Below are positions 24,516-37,414 of a DNA stretch of 64,000 nucleotides, piece after piece. The stretch lies in assembly GCF_040802235.1 (NCBI RefSeq), contig NC_133158.1, forward strand, positions 84,678,501 to 84,742,500. The letters run 5' to 3'. Both the position numbers and the translations under genes were made by a program. The DNA is from Manis javanica (Eukaryota > Chordata > Mammalia > Pholidota > Manidae). How positions within the stretch are numbered: position 1 is the stretch's first letter; each line of letters opens with the position of its first letter. The notes under the pieces were generated by a model. The model saw nothing but the letters and a program-made list of their open reading frames with translations. It did not search any database and was not told the DNA's origin.

Positions 24516-25660
24516 GGTGCACCTAATTCAGGGAGTTCTGGGATGGCTTTCTGGGAAAGTTGATTCCTGAGCAAAAACCTGAAGAGTGGAAAAGGAATTA
24601 ACAGGGGAAGAGGAGGGGGAAGTGGTACCTGCAAGGTGTGCAAAAATCCTGGAGGTCCGAGAGAGCAGGAAGAAGGGCAAAAGCAATTCAGTAAAGAAAG
24701 GAGTCTTTCTAATCTCTACCACTAAAAGGCTAACAAGATGTCAAAAAGATACTACTTACACAAAGAGAATTTCATGCCTGGAGGGATATAGCCCTCAGCA
24801 AGAAAGGTGATCAAGCCATTCCACCAATCTGGGTTTTCTTAGCATGTTAATGCTTTCCTACTTACAATCAGGATTATTTTCTTTTTTTGTTTTATCATGG
24901 CCAGGACTTTACAAAGACTGTGATGACAAAAACAGAAGAAAAAATATAATGAACAACCCATCACTGTCCTAGCAGGTGGAAGCAGCTGGACCAAAAAAGA
25001 AGTACACTTATTTTTTTTTAATGTGAGCTTTTTAATCATTTACAGCTGTGAGGCTCTTGGCCCAGAATAAAGGCCAGTACTGGTCTAAAATTTGTTGTAT
25101 AAATGCACATTTAGTGCAGCCATCCTTTTAAATTCTGCTCAAAAAAGCTTTTTTTTAGCATTGCTTCTGCATTCCAAATTCAAGCACTGTAGCTAACCTA
25201 ATTTGGGCTTTGAGCATCAGCATGAAGACATCTGTACTTTTTAGTAAACCATTATTATTAGTCCTACTTAGATGAAAAACTGCTTTTTACTTGGAACACT
25301 GCCTGCAGTTCATTGCCCTTGATGTAAGAACAGGAAGATTCTTCTCTGCTTCAAACTCCCAGAATATATCCTACCGTAAGTATGCCAAGTATTTAGAGCC
25401 AACTAATGAAGATAATTTAGGAGTAAAACACCCTCTTTTCAAAATGGAACCCAAATTTGACATTTCTTTTCCATCTTTTACAATACTAAAAATTCTATAT
25501 TCAAAATTGATGTAACGACCAAACAAAGATAGCTGTCAAAACACACAGAAGGAGTGAAAGGTAAAACAAATACTCCTTATAATACAATTCCAAAAAACTT
25601 CAACTCAAATTATAAAAATAATAAAACAACTTATAAAATTTTGCTGCAACTTCCTACATT

Positions 25661-25675
25661 AAAAATAAAGCAAGC
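25661..25675 (+). repeat. Left target-site duplication of L1-4
   Basis: AAAAATAAAGCAAGC, preceded by TT (endonuclease site TT/AAAAA), matches AAAAATACAGCAAGC at 27634-27648 at 14 of 15 bases. Confidence 0.85.
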
Positions 25676-27300
25676 AACACACAGAAATCCGTCGCTTTTC
25701 TATACACTAACAATGAACTAACAGAAAGAGAAATCAGGAAAACAATTCCATTCACAATAGCATCAAAAAGAATAAAATACCTAGGAATAAACCTAACCAA
25801 GGAAATGAAAGACCTATACCCTGAAAACTATAAGTCACACTCTTAAGAGAAATTAAAGAGGACATGAACAAATGGAAACTCATTCCATGCTCCTGGCTAG
25901 GAAGAATTAATATCATCAAAATGGCCATCCTGCCCAAAGCAATATACAGATTTGATGCAATCCCTATCAAATTACCAATAGCATTCTTCAACGAGCTGAA
26001 ACAAATAGTTATAAAATTCATATGGAAACAGCAAAGACCCCGAATAGCCAAACAATCCTGAGAAGGAAGAATAAAGTGGGGGGGTATCACTCCCCAACTT
26101 CAAGCTCTACTACAAAGCTAGAGTAATCAAGACAATTTGGTACTGGCACAAGAACAGAGCCACAGACCAGTGGAACAGAATAGAGACTCCAAACATTAAC
26201 CCAAACATATATGGTCAAATAATATATGATAAAGGAGCCATGGACATACAATGGGGAAATGACAGTCTCTTCAACAGATAGTGCTGGCAAAAGTGGACAG
26301 CTACATATAAGAGAATGAAACTGGATCACTGTCTAACCCCATATACAAAAGTAAATTCAAAATGAATCAAAGGCCTGAATGTAAGTCATGAAACCATAAA
26401 ACTCTTAGAAAAAACATAGGCAAAAATCTTAGACATAAACATGAGTGACTTCTTCATGAACATATCTCCTTGGGCAAGGGAAAGAAAAGCAAAAATGAAC
26501 AAGTGGGACTATATCAAGCTGAAAAGCTTCTGTACAGCAAAGGACACCATCAGCAAAACAAAATGTATCCTACAGTATGGGAGAATATATTCATAAATGA
26601 CAGATCCGATGAAGGGCTGACATCTAAAATATATAAAGAGCTCATGCACCTGAACAAACAAAAATCAAATAATCCAATTAAGAAATGGGCAGAGGAGCTG
26701 AATAGACAGTTCTCCAAAGAAGAAATTCAGATGGCCAACAGACACATGAAAAGATGCTCCACATCACTTGCTATCAGAGAAATGCAAATTAAAACCACAA
26801 TGAGATATCACCTCACACCAGTAAGGATCACAACCATCCAAAAGACAAACAACAACAAATGTTAGCAAGGTTGTGGAGAAAAGGGAACCCTTCTACACTG
26901 CTGGTGGGAATGTAAATTAGTTCAACCATTGTGGAAAGCAGTATGGAGATTCCTCAAAAAGCTCAAAATAGAAATACCATTTGACCCAGGAATTCCACTC
27001 TTAGGAATTTACCCTAAGAATGCAGCAGCCCAGTTTGAGAAAGACAGATGCACCCCTATGTTTATCACTGCACTATTTACAATAGCCAAGAAATTGAAGC
27101 AACCTAAGTATCCATCAGTAGATGAATGGATAAAGAAGATGTGGTACATATACACAATAGAATATTATTCAGCCATAAGAAGAAAACAAATCCTACCATT
27201 TGCAACAACATGGATGGAGCTAGAGGGTATTATGCTCAGTGAAATAAGCCAGGCAGAGAGAGGCAAGTACCAAATGATTTCACTCATATGTGGAGTATAA
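25676..27300 (+). pseudogene. L1-4 ORF2 C-terminal remnant
   Basis: Open blocks at 25864-26061, 26470-26865 and 26929-27300 lie in different frames. The last includes the segment [20 protein letters not shown] and ends MISLICGV. The conserved zinc-knuckle-like CX3C region ([10 protein letters not shown]) is present around 26890-26930. No catalytic domain remains. Confidence 0.9.
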
Positions 27301-27633
27301 GAACAAAGAAAAACTGAAGGAACAAAACAGCAGCAGAATCACATAACCCAAGAATAGACTAACAGTTACCAAAAGGAAAGGGACTGAGAAGGATGGGTGG
27401 GAAGGGAGGGATAAGGGCAGGGAAAAAGAAAGGGGGCATTACGATTAGCATGTGTAATGTGGGGGGCGCACGGGGAGGGCTGTGCAACACAGAGAAGACA
27501 AGTAGGGATTCTGCAGCATTTTACTATGCTGATGGACAGAGACTGTAATGGGGTTTGTGGGGGGGACTTGGTGAAGGGGGAGCCTAGTAAACATAATGTT
27601 CTTCATGTAATTGTAGATTAATGATACCAAAAA
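25676..27633 (+). mobile_element. L1-4: 5'-truncated LINE-1
   Basis: Starts inside ORF2 downstream of the RT active site (first recognisable residues [16 protein letters not shown]) and runs through the ORF2 C-terminus (TAA at 27298-27300), the G-rich 3' UTR and a short A-tail. 5' truncation is the usual outcome of incomplete reverse transcription. The 3' UTR belongs to the same young family as L1-3, L1-A and L1-B. Antisense to NSUN3. Confidence 0.93.
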
Positions 27634-27648
27634 AAAAATACAGCAAGC
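27634..27648 (+). repeat. Right target-site duplication of L1-4
   Basis: Partner of 25661-25675, directly after the A-tail. Confidence 0.85.
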
Positions 27649-28612
27649 TTCAATAATAGTTTTAACCACAATTCTAAAACACACAGTATGTTTTCTCCTA
27701 AACATACAGTTAACTGATATATTTGTACCAAATACAACTGGACTCACAGTTCTCATAAAAATTTTTGTAATCCATTTCAATAGGGAATACTCTCAAAGGA
27801 GAATATAAATTAGCAGTCTTTAAACTAGGATACTCATGCTCTAGGGACACATAACCACTTTCTCAGGAATAAGCAAGCTTTGATAGTTTCAAAAGCCAAT
27901 TTTGAGATCAGCAACTTTTTTCTTGAAGAACACCTCTGGTCAGGGGATCTGCTTTCACAGTGACACTTCACCAATTTTACATAAGGGACAACATTAAAGC
28001 AAACTGTACCAGGTGTAGAAACTTCTAAAGTACCAAAGGCAGTTCAACACTTTGTGCCTTGGCTGAGAAAGTAAGTCCAACAACTAGGCAGCACAGCCTT
28101 TTTTAACAGAAATGGTTTCCAATTCTTTGTCTTCAACAAAATCAAAAACAGACTTCAAGAGTGCTCACCTAATAGATCAATAAGTAACACTTGCTGAAAG
28201 ATATTTATGTGATTTGGGGTTAAAACTCAGGAATTTAAAAAAACTAGTGAAACTAATACAATTCCCCATATCTCCATGCTCTTATCTATGTGAACAATGG
28301 CATTTTCATTAGGAAAAAAAACATCAAAAAAAACAAACAAAAATGGATAGAACTGATGCTGAACTGTGTCTCATTTAGGTGTAAGTAGCATTCATTCAGA
28401 GAAACCTGAAGTAATTAAAACACAGAAGTCCCACCAACTCATAAAGAAAATAATTTATGATGAATGTTGATGTACTACTTTTACAATGTATTTATAAAAT
28501 CTACATTAAATACATTTAATCATCTTTGTATTAATAACGGTTGCAATAATAAGTATTTTGTAACATACAGATATTTAAAAGTTGTGTATTACTGAAAGAA
28601 AAAGCACACTAC

Positions 28613-28956
28613 CTGGATAAGCACACTGCAGCAGAGCTATGGATTTTCCTCCAGGAGCAGCACACAGATCCAGAACCTTCTCCCCATCCCTTAACTCCAG
28701 AGCCAGTATTGGGAGAAGAGAGGCAGCATTCAGAAGATAGTATTTTTTTAGGTTTCCAATTTTGTGTCTTTCTGAAGGCATTCTGTCTGGAGTTCTGCTA
28801 AGGTAACACTTCAGTGATTTGGGATAGTAGTGTAAAGATCCTTGAAAGAGTGTGTGATAGCCTCTCATATGTAAATTCTTTTCCAGTTCCAAGGGATAAT
28901 TAAATCGGTTAAGAAGGACTGCATATTGCCAACGTGATGGAGATATTAGTATATCC
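28613..28956 (-). CDS. NSUN3: NSUN3 coding exon 3 (SAM-binding motif I)
   Basis: 344-nt exon. The acceptor (polypyrimidine tract then CTAG) is at 28957-28960 and the donor GTAGTG begins at 28612. Joined to exon 2 (AG|G) it reads R-DILISPSRWQYAVLLNRFN and includes YHTLFQGSLHYYPKS, the cis-helix region SERHKIGNLKKYYLLNAAS, and the S-adenosylmethionine-binding motif LDLCAAPGGKSIALLQC. No disruption. An apparent extension past the donor is intron read-through. Confidence 0.97.
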
Positions 28957-29332
28957 CTAGAAATAGAAAAAGAAAAACAAAGGAATATGAGTATTACACG
29001 CACCAACGCAATTTTATATTACCCATAGAAGTGAATATGGCCGTAGTTTTAAAGTCATCTGTGGCTTTCAGCTCCAGGTCAGCATTACTGATTTTTCTTT
29101 CTGACTCAGGTTCCAATAATGGCTCAATCCAGCATGTTACGATACTGTCTTTATTTAAAACTTTGGTATTTTATTCACTTTAGGTCTTTCTTTTTTTTCT
29201 TTCAGTTTTGGGCACTAAAATATTTTTTATCTTGATTACTGAGTTCTAGGCACCCCTTAAATTCTTCACTGGAGAAGAATGCCACATTCATTTGCCTCAG
29301 ACCCATCCCTCCCTGCAGACTATTTTACCAAA

Positions 29333-29350
29333 AATAAATAAATAAATAAA
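29333..29350 (+). repeat. (AAAT)n microsatellite
   Basis: Short tetranucleotide run of about four and a half units. Confidence 0.9.
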
Positions 29351-30030
29351 CATGGCACACCTTTCCATACCTCTAAAACCATCAAAATAGATTTTGGTCA
29401 CTCTTTGCACTATTTCTTAGATATAAATTTTAAACCCCGAGACTATTAATATTGGAGGGAAAGTACTCTTAAAGGGTGTTTAAAGGACTCAATGTTAAAG
29501 TTCTCCTCTGAAGATAAAAGTATGGAAAACCCACTACAGTGAACTTGGCAGTAGAAGAGTCAATGAGGTGATCTGTGGCTCAGATGACAAAAAACCAAGG
29601 ACAGTTTAAAAATCACGGATTGATGGTGTAGGCTCTCCTGTCCCCACCCCCAGCAGATTTACTTTCCTAATTTTGTATTCAGTCCAATAGTTACATCTCT
29701 TGACAATCAAAACCTCACAATAATTTACAGATTATGCAGCAGGAAATATTTATTTACCAACTGACCTTTCTAGCTTAGTTATTTGGGAGCTTCATTAACC
29801 ATGGTCAATTAAATAAATTAAATAAACTGCTACTCACCTGGGAGTTGCCTATGTTAAGAAATGGCTAGGTAGAAATGTAACACCGGCAACTCCAAGTGTG
29901 TCACCTGAATATCAATGGGGTCTTATAAATGAAACTGCTTTCTCCTTCCACTGCCTCTTACTATGACAGTGCATCATAGGAGCCAGGCTGTTTCAGCAAT
30001 TCCTGAGGATGACAGCCTTTCTTAAGAACA

Positions 30031-30196
30031 TGCTTCACCAACTTTAGCATGCAGTAAGTGTCTGTAAAAAACTGCTGAGCCTTATGCCTGGAGTTTCTGA
30101 TTCAGTAGGTCTAAGGTGGGACGTGAGAATTTGCATTTCTAAGAAGTTCCTGCATGATACTGATGTTGATCCCCAAGACCATACTTTGGGAACCAA
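30031..30196 (+). mobile_element. MER5-like hAT-Charlie MITE
   Basis: Contains GAGTTTCTGATTCAGTAGGT, GAATTTGCATTTCTAAGAAG, TGATACTGATGTTGAT and CCATACTTTGGGAACCA in the order seen in MER5A, a short nonautonomous DNA transposon. The start (CCAACTTTAGCATGCAGTAA) also fits. The left terminal bases are decayed. Confidence 0.85.
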
Positions 30197-31149
30197 ATTT
30201 AACTACTGCGTTAAAATGGACCCTAAAGGGAAAATCTGTGAATTCCACTGTTGCCAAATCTTCTGTCAGTCCACCCTAATCTTACCCTCCAAACTGCTGA
30301 AATCTATCCAGGGTTTAAGTTATATAGTAACAGAAATAATGGTGGGAAACATAATTTAATACAGGCTGGAATGGCTTGGTTTACATGGTGTGTCCACCCT
30401 TCAACTAACAAAGGGTAGGACACTTTCATTTGTTTAATATCTGACACAGCAAATCTCCATTCTTCTTTTTTATTTTTCCTTAAGAATTTTCAAAGCTATC
30501 TTAGAATGTTTATACTTTCTCAGATGGATTTCAGAATCAGATGGTCAGTTAAAAATCATTTATAAAATATTTTGTGTAGATAGGCAGATAAGTACCCTTG
30601 ACTAGGATATTAAATGCAATTAACTTGGGAAGAATCAATATTTTTATTATACTTAGTATTTCCAACCCTGACCACAGTATGCTTTTACATTTATTCACAT
30701 TTTCTTTCAGATCCCTTAATAAAGGTTATTAGTCTTGCATATTTCCTTTTAACCTTATATAAAAGGATTGAAAGTTTAGGAACACTATTGATTTTTGCCT
30801 ATTACCCAATATGTTACATCTAGATGAGGAGGAATTAGCCATAGGACGAAATGGGAAAGTTTGTTCCAGGGCAAAGGCATAGGACATGAGGCACAGAAGT
30901 ATGAAGGACAATGCATTTGGGGAGTGAAAAGTAGTTGTGTGGCTGATGGCAAATTGTATGTGTCAGGTAAAATGTGATAAAGTTTTATATTTTATAAGTG
31001 ATGGGAAGTCACTGAATCTCTAGGGGAAGAGCCTCACTCAATTTAAAAATGTACTTACGGCAGAGGGAAGCAAGAATCTTGAGAAATTATTCTATCTCAT
31101 TCTCTAACAACTAGATAAAATAAGGCCTTATCAGACACAAATGAATGTT

Positions 31150-31390
31150 CTGGTTCTTCCTAACCTATACCCAGCCCTACTGAACATTTCCTGAGACAAG
31201 TTATTTTTAGGTTTTACCAGTCTCAGCATAAACTTAGCGGCATTCCCTCTGCCTAGAATGACCTGTCCTCTCGCACCCACATGTTGTGTGGTTGACTCAC
31301 CTACCCTGTGCTCAGGGTACTGTTTACATGTATCTCCCCAGGGAAGCATTTCTACCTTCCACCTAATCCACTGGCTCCACCTCACCCCAA
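31150..31390 (+). repeat. L2-like fragment
   Basis: GCATTCCCTCTGCCTAGAAT followed by a TCTCGCACCC-type segment resembles the 3' part of L2. Weak identification, boundaries approximate. Confidence 0.45.
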
Positions 31391-31439
31391 TACTATTAAT
31401 ACAAAAAATTACTGATTAAATTCTTACAATGTGCAATTT

Positions 31440-31640
31440 GCATGCTTACCTCTTTTAACCATCATGACCATGAGAGGCAGCTATTTCCCAAATTTCAGAG
31501 GTCAGGCAACTGATGCTTTCAGAGATTTGGCAACCTATCCTAGGCCACACTGCTGTTAAGCAGAAGTACCTGATGCAAAATCTGGCTGGCTTTAAATCCA
31601 CATAGGAGTGTGAGACCCTGGTACTGTTAACACAGGGAGG
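31440..31640 (-). repeat. MIR SINE, antisense
   Basis: The order CAATTTCAGAGGTCAGGCAAC-like, CCTAGGCCACACTGCTGTTAA, GGCTTTAAATCCACATAGG follows the reverse complement of MIR (antisense cutoff, cleavage and tRNA-head regions). Confidence 0.6.
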
Positions 31641-31675
31641 GGCAGAGAATTTCCACACCAAGCAACCTTCAGCTA

Positions 31676-32284
31676 GTGCCAATGGCCCTTGTCCTCCTTT
31701 CCAGTCAGCCTATTGTTTCTAGCAATGAGAATAGTTTGACACACTCAGACCAGAGGGCCAGCTTAACGAAGGCACCGCTGAGGCTGTTAATGCTGGTGCT
31801 TCCTAGTCCTGAGAAAGCAAAGTGGCGTATTTATGTGTCTCAGCTACCCCTACATCCAGCTGCCAGCGACCTCCCCTACCCAGCCAATACCCGCTCCCCC
31901 CAAGGATTGCACTGGTGTGATGAAGCCCTAGGCCTGGATGGCCAATGGCTACTCAAACCCAAAGCTCTGACGGATGGGTACATAACTTGGCAGACATTGG
32001 AGGGAGTGCACACTAGGAGACTCAAAAACACACTGACCAGGCTCCACACTCCAGGCTTCCTCCCAAAACTCATGAGTCTGAAGGTGCTCCACTTACTGGT
32101 CTCCAAGGCCAGAAGTTCAAGTACACGTTACAAGCAGAACTGGGACCCACAAGGTTTGCCAGTATCCCCACTGATACCATTTTGGAAAAAGTATGTGCCC
32201 TTCAGCATGTTTCAGGTTGACACCAAAACCTGCACCATGTTTAAGGATATAACTTACAGCATACCACAAAAACTGATGTTTTAA
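31676..32284 (+). other. Unidentified GC-richer block with a 202-codon ORF
   Basis: The longest ORF in NSUN3 intron 2 that is not in an obvious repeat. The plus-strand frame runs from ATG at 31676 to TAA at 32282. The translated product is basic and lacks a motif I recognise. A second plus-strand frame also gives a protein-like stretch (about 32040-32210, containing PLTGLQGQKFKYTLQ), so the block may be a decayed processed retrocopy whose true frame is split. No poly(A) tail or flanking repeat was found. Base composition is higher in GC than the AT-rich intron around it. Confidence 0.3.
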
Positions 32285-34579
32285 ATACATCACTTTTAAA
32301 ATTATACCACTTTTTAAAATGTATCCAGTGGAACCTAAATACCATAGTGACTTTGAAAACTATCTGTCCATTTAAAAATTCATGGACTGACTCTTCTTGA
32401 ACAGATGGAAATTTTAAACTGTTCCTTTTTCTTTTTTTTATCCTAATACATTTTTGTGCTTGCAGCCTATCATACCTCTCTGACACACACACACATACAC
32501 ATGTATAGACTACATTTGTTTTCACTGTGACCTTAAAATCTCCAAGTATTAAATGGTAACTTCCAGATTGTTATCAATAAAATTATTAGTACACAATTGA
32601 TCAAAATAACTTAGAGGTTTGATAATTGCTAAACACACAAAGGAAAATTGATAGGAAGTAGATCTCTTAATGACCCTTTAAAAAATATATATATATCCAG
32701 GAATGAGTATCACCTAGTGTTATGAGTCAGACTTTAACATTAATTTTATTCCTATTTTGTGTTTTTCTAAGGACTGAGAAGAGCCTTCATTTAAGTAAGT
32801 GGGTGAGAATTTAACACATTTGTTATAGCAATTTCTCCCTTTTCCTACATTGTTTGAATTATATTCCAAAAATCCAAAAATCACTTAATGATCTATCTTC
32901 AAAAATCGTTTAAAGGATCTGTTAGCTGACAACTCAATTGCAGCTCCTTTACTTTTGTTGAAAGCAAAACTTGGAAACCATCTCACCTTCCAAATAATGT
33001 TAGTCATTAGTCATTTACTTTCTAAATCTTTACAATGACATTCCAAAAGTTTCTGGCATTGTGGGGGTTTTGACACCCTGGAGGAAGGCAATGTGGAAAA
33101 AGAGGGCTGGCGAAAGTGTCCTTTTCTCAAAGTGGGAGAAAGACAATTGTAGACTGGCAGGTTTGGAAAGGAGAGGAAGTGCCTCCTTAGACATACAGGG
33201 AGCAGAGTAATTTTCTGAATGAGCAGACATGAAAGATGAGGATCCAGAAGTTGATTTCTGTAACTTGCCTGTGCCTGTATATCCCCTGAAAAATTGCATA
33301 ATGTATCATTTTGACAAATGTTATTTGACATGATTTTCATTCAACTTTTCTGTGATTTTATTCTTTTCTTACTATTCTATTCTCCATCTTACCTTTCCAT
33401 GTAATGATGAGGATAAAAAAATGATTTCATCTAGGTATTGCTAAGTACAATTGGCATAACATTATAGATTACAAAACCAATTAAATTTTCATGGTTAAAA
33501 AAATCCACTTTATTGCCATTATCATACACAACATGGTGATCATTCGATCCTTTTAAAAGTCTGGTTTAGAAATGATGATCAATTCATGGAAGAGCACTGA
33601 AGTATGTTCTTGAGCCACTTTATTTTTATTCTCCAGAGATTCTAGTGATGAGCTGATCACCTTCTACTCTTTCTTGGCATTGTTTTCTCCTTGTCTCTCA
33701 TAAAAGGACAATCCATGTCCAGTTTTGTTATCCTCAGTACCTCAGGAAGTCCTGAGTGAAGGTTGTGTTTCTGTTGCAGACAAAAAAAGCACACAGAGTT
33801 CTTTACATCCCTTATATCAGATGTGTGCAACACACCCAAGGCTGGTACTCTAGATCTTCCAGAGTAGCACACTTGGTAGAGGAAAAGGCATAGACTTTCA
33901 CATCACAGGCCTGAACTGGCTATAAAATGAAAACACCTGGCAATTTTTCTAAGCTCTAACTTTAAAGGGGGCTAAAAGTTATGACTTCATACGGATTTGT
34001 ACAGATTACGGTTGAAAATGTGTGTAAAGCCAACAGGAGGGACAAAACAGAAATCTAGATACCAGTTCATTTCTGTTTTCCCCAACTACCCCACTTCAAT
34101 GCCCCCTTCACAGATTCTGGTGATGCAATTTGGTTATGTAATACTTTTTCCCTCTATATGTGAACTCTGGGTTAGTAAGGAGTGTCCAAATTGATAGGCC
34201 AGATTTAAGTGCATTTTTTTTCTTTTGGTTTCTACTAAATGCACACAAAATTTCCAGAGTTCATAAAGGTTTCCAATTAATCCTCCCCTCGTATATATTT
34301 GATATTGATATATACAAAGTCCATCTTTGTATCCCTAGTGCTTAGCACAATGCTTGGTATAAAAATACTGCTTAAATTGTGAATAGGTAAATAATTTGTT
34401 TTTAAAAAACCCTCCCTTCTCAAGGGAAGAGGCAAGCAAGTTCGTAGATTATAACACTACAATCTTGAAAGAATTTTCAGAGCTATATCAACAAAATGCT
34501 ATGGAAACACAAAGGACAGAACTAATTTCACCAAGGGTATATGGAACAGCTTGATGGAGAATTGGATGGTAACAGTAAT

Positions 34580-34800
34580 AAAAATAGTGCTTACACATAC
34601 CAAGGTCTTACAATATTTCAATATTCTAAGCACTTAGTATATATATGAATTCATCTTATTTCCCCAAATAATTATATGAAATAGATAATGCTTTTTCCCA
34701 TTTTACAAATAAGGATAGTGAGACCCCAAGATGTTCAGTAACTCACCTAAGTCACATGCTACAAGATACAGAGGTAGGATTTGAACCCACACTAACCACT
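34580..34800 (-). repeat. MIR SINE, antisense
   Basis: The succession ATTTTACAAATAAGGATAGTG, then a TAACTCACCTAAGTCACATG segment, then GGATTTGAACCCACACTAAC is the standard reverse complement of MIR. Confidence 0.75.
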
Positions 34801-35029
34801 ACAGAGTGAGAAAAGATGGGTTCATTCCCGGCAGCGGGAACAGCATAGCCAGTCCCAAAGGGATAAAGGACCCTGTCTTGTCATGTTAAGATATTTAGTC
34901 CGAACACAATACTGCAGGCAGTGGAGGAACAAAGGAGAGCTGTACTCCAGGAGTGACACATGGATTATGGCAGCACTGAGCAGCAGCATGATAGAGAGGG
35001 TAAGACAAACTCCTAAGGCTCCTCCAAAT

Positions 35030-35175
35030 GTAAGCTGTGTATCATTGGGCAAGCCACTTAACCTCTTTATGGCTCAGCTTTCCTAACTGTGAAATGGAAA
35101 TAGCTCCTCAGAGGGTTGTACAGAGGATTATGTTATTATTTGTAAGGTAATCAGGATATTGCCTGGCATAGACAG
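35030..35175 (+). repeat. MIR SINE fragment
   Basis: GGGCAAGCCACTTAACCTCT followed by a GTGAAATGGAAATAG segment is the MIR core in sense orientation. Confidence 0.75.
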
Positions 35176-35389
35176 CCATAAGACAGGTTGCTAAAATAAG
35201 CAAACAAATAGCTACTAAAGGTAGGAGATTATGGAAAGGGGCTGCTTTAACATGTCATGTAAAAAATGATGAAGACCTAACAGCAATAATGGGGATAAAG
35301 GAGATCCAAATTAAGCAATTTCTCAAGGAGAAGCAAAAGCATTTGGTGAGCATTCAGATTTTGATAGGGCAAGGTATGGTGTGAGGAGT

Positions 35390-35960
35390 GCTCAGTTAGG
35401 GAGTCCCCAAGACCACTCTCACTTCTTATACCACCTGTAAGTTTGGGATCCCCGAAACCACTCTCAGGTTTGGTTATTAGCTAGAAGGACATGAAGTACT
35501 CACTGTTACACTCATGGTTAAGGTTACAGTTTATTACAAATGAAAAGACAGATTAAGATTAGTCCAGGAAAGAGATGCATGGTGCAGATGCAGGAAAGTT
35601 CAAAGCATGAAGCTTCCAGTGGAATCATAGATAAGGAAAACTTTTCCCTGCCAGGATGTGTGACAATAAACACACAGGAATACTGTCAACTGAGGAGACT
35701 CACCAGAAATGTGGTTCTAGATTTTACTGAGGCTCAGTCACCCTAACATGACTGACTGCACATTTGCTGGTCTTTAATCTTCAGCCCTTTTAGTGTCCAG
35801 AGGCTGGAAACTGAGCTGTTACTTTGGCCTATTGCTCCCAACTTAAATCACATTATTAGCCCCATGTGATCCAAACCCCTAGGTAAACAAAGACACTCTT
35901 GAAACATTCCATGGGCTTAGAAACTGCCTCTAAGGAACTGAAGGCCAACACCACACATAT
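35390..35960 (-). repeat. LTR-like fragment (family uncertain)
   Basis: The block has the look of an old endogenous-retrovirus LTR read backwards: a reversed polyadenylation signal (TTTATT at 35531) within GTTACAGTTTATTACAAATG and mixed-composition flanks. I cannot see both termini or name a family. ERVL/MLT2-type is a guess. Confidence 0.3.
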
Positions 35961-36894
35961 TTTTGAATAAGGTTCATTCCTTACTACAAAGGCAGTGAAG
36001 GTGTAGGGAACAGAGGAGGAAACTGGATTGATGGTGGTGCCTTAAACTGAGATAAAGTATGCAAGTAGCAAACGGCAACACATGTTTGGAAGGGAAAATA
36101 TCAATATACTGAATTTGCCTGGTATGAAACCAAGTGAAGTTACCAGAAAACACTTAGAAGCATGAAACTGAAGTCTGGGAAGGACTGAACAGCTTGAGAT
36201 GACAGCATTCTGCGGGAAGTTTGAAGTCATGCCATGAATGGACTCACCTGAAGGAGAACATGCAGACAACAAGCAGAGCAAAAACTGAACCAGGGTAAAC
36301 TCCTACTTGAAAGAGCTGCTCATACAGAGGCATAAAGACTCAGCAGGAAAGGTTGCTACAAAATGATAAAATTTTTAAATCTTCACTACTATGTGTAACT
36401 AAAAATATTGAATAAATTATTTTCTTGGTAGGACAAAAATGCACTCACCTTTCCCTGGAAGTAAATAAACTCTGCAAGCCTGGTATTATGTCTTGCAAAT
36501 AAACATTTAAAAAACAAAAATATTTCTGTTCTTATTTCCCCATGCCTCCTTCCATGTTCAGACTACTTTAAAGCTGCAAAAGCCTTTGTTTTGCCATGGC
36601 AAATTTAGTAAATGTTTATGCAAAACTTAAATTACCATGAAAACCCAACAAAAAGGTAGATGAAGCAGAAGGCACAGCTAATTAAGTGAATTTGAGGTTC
36701 ACTGCTCATTTTGTTTAGGGTCAAATAATAATTTTATAAATCTGTCTGAGCACATTAAATATAAATATAACTCATTACAGAGTATTGAGTAGCCAGAGTA
36801 CTATAAAGTCTGAAGACAATACACCTCTTGAAGTTTTTTTTTTAATCACCCATGTATGTCTAATTACACCTCAGGTGTGAGAGGAGGAGTTAGC

Positions 36895-37085
36895 AGCAAG
36901 CATGCTTGAACCAGAGACCTGGGCACAATCCCTGCTCTGCCACATATTTAGCTGAGGGAACTTGAGCAAGTTACTCTAGGCAAGTTCCTTTGGTGAAAAC
37001 AGGAAACAAACCTCATAGGTTTGTTCTGAGGATCACATTATGTCAGCATTGCCTGGGATATAACAGACATGCAGGAGGTATTATG
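36895..37085 (+). repeat. MIR SINE fragment
   Basis: CCCTGCTCTGCCACATATTT, a GAGCAAGTTACTCTAGGCAAG segment and a GTTCTGAGGATCACATTATG segment match MIR in order, including its 3' part. Confidence 0.7.
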
Positions 37086-37414
37086 GTGATGTGGATATTC
37101 TATTTGAGTACCTTTGCATACTGAAAACATCATGAATTTATTCTACACTTCACTAGCAAAGACCACAACTATAAACTACGTTTTCATATTACAGTATTTA
37201 TAAGATTCTACAACAGCTAATTTGTCTTAAAAATTATCTCAGAACCACCTCAGACTTTCATATTTTTAGATAAGACTTAATCTCTGTTTTAAAACATTCT
37301 TAAAACTGTCCTTTGTAAAGGAGAAATTCTTACTTCATTGATCCAAGAGATGAGTGAGACAACCTGCTGACCAAGTTTCAGATATTTCCTACAGTCATGT
37401 AACTTTTTTTCCCC

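Larger units (their letters stand above)
19066..28612 (-). other. NSUN3: NSUN3 intron 3
   Basis: 9.5 kb intron bounded by the exon 3 donor (GTAGTG at 28607-28612) and the exon 4 acceptor. It holds MIR fragments, two ancient minus-strand L1 fragments and L1-4. The parts not listed separately (19066-19530, 23050-24180, 24530-25660, 27649-28612) show no gene. 24530-24690 resembles an old dispersed repeat of a kind I cannot name. Confidence 0.8.

Noticed and set aside
28575..28612. Coding extension of NSUN3 exon 3 beyond CAYPG
   Set aside because: The residues after the Gly codon come from intron read-through past a GTAGTG donor. Exon 4 restores the known protein sequence in the correct phase.
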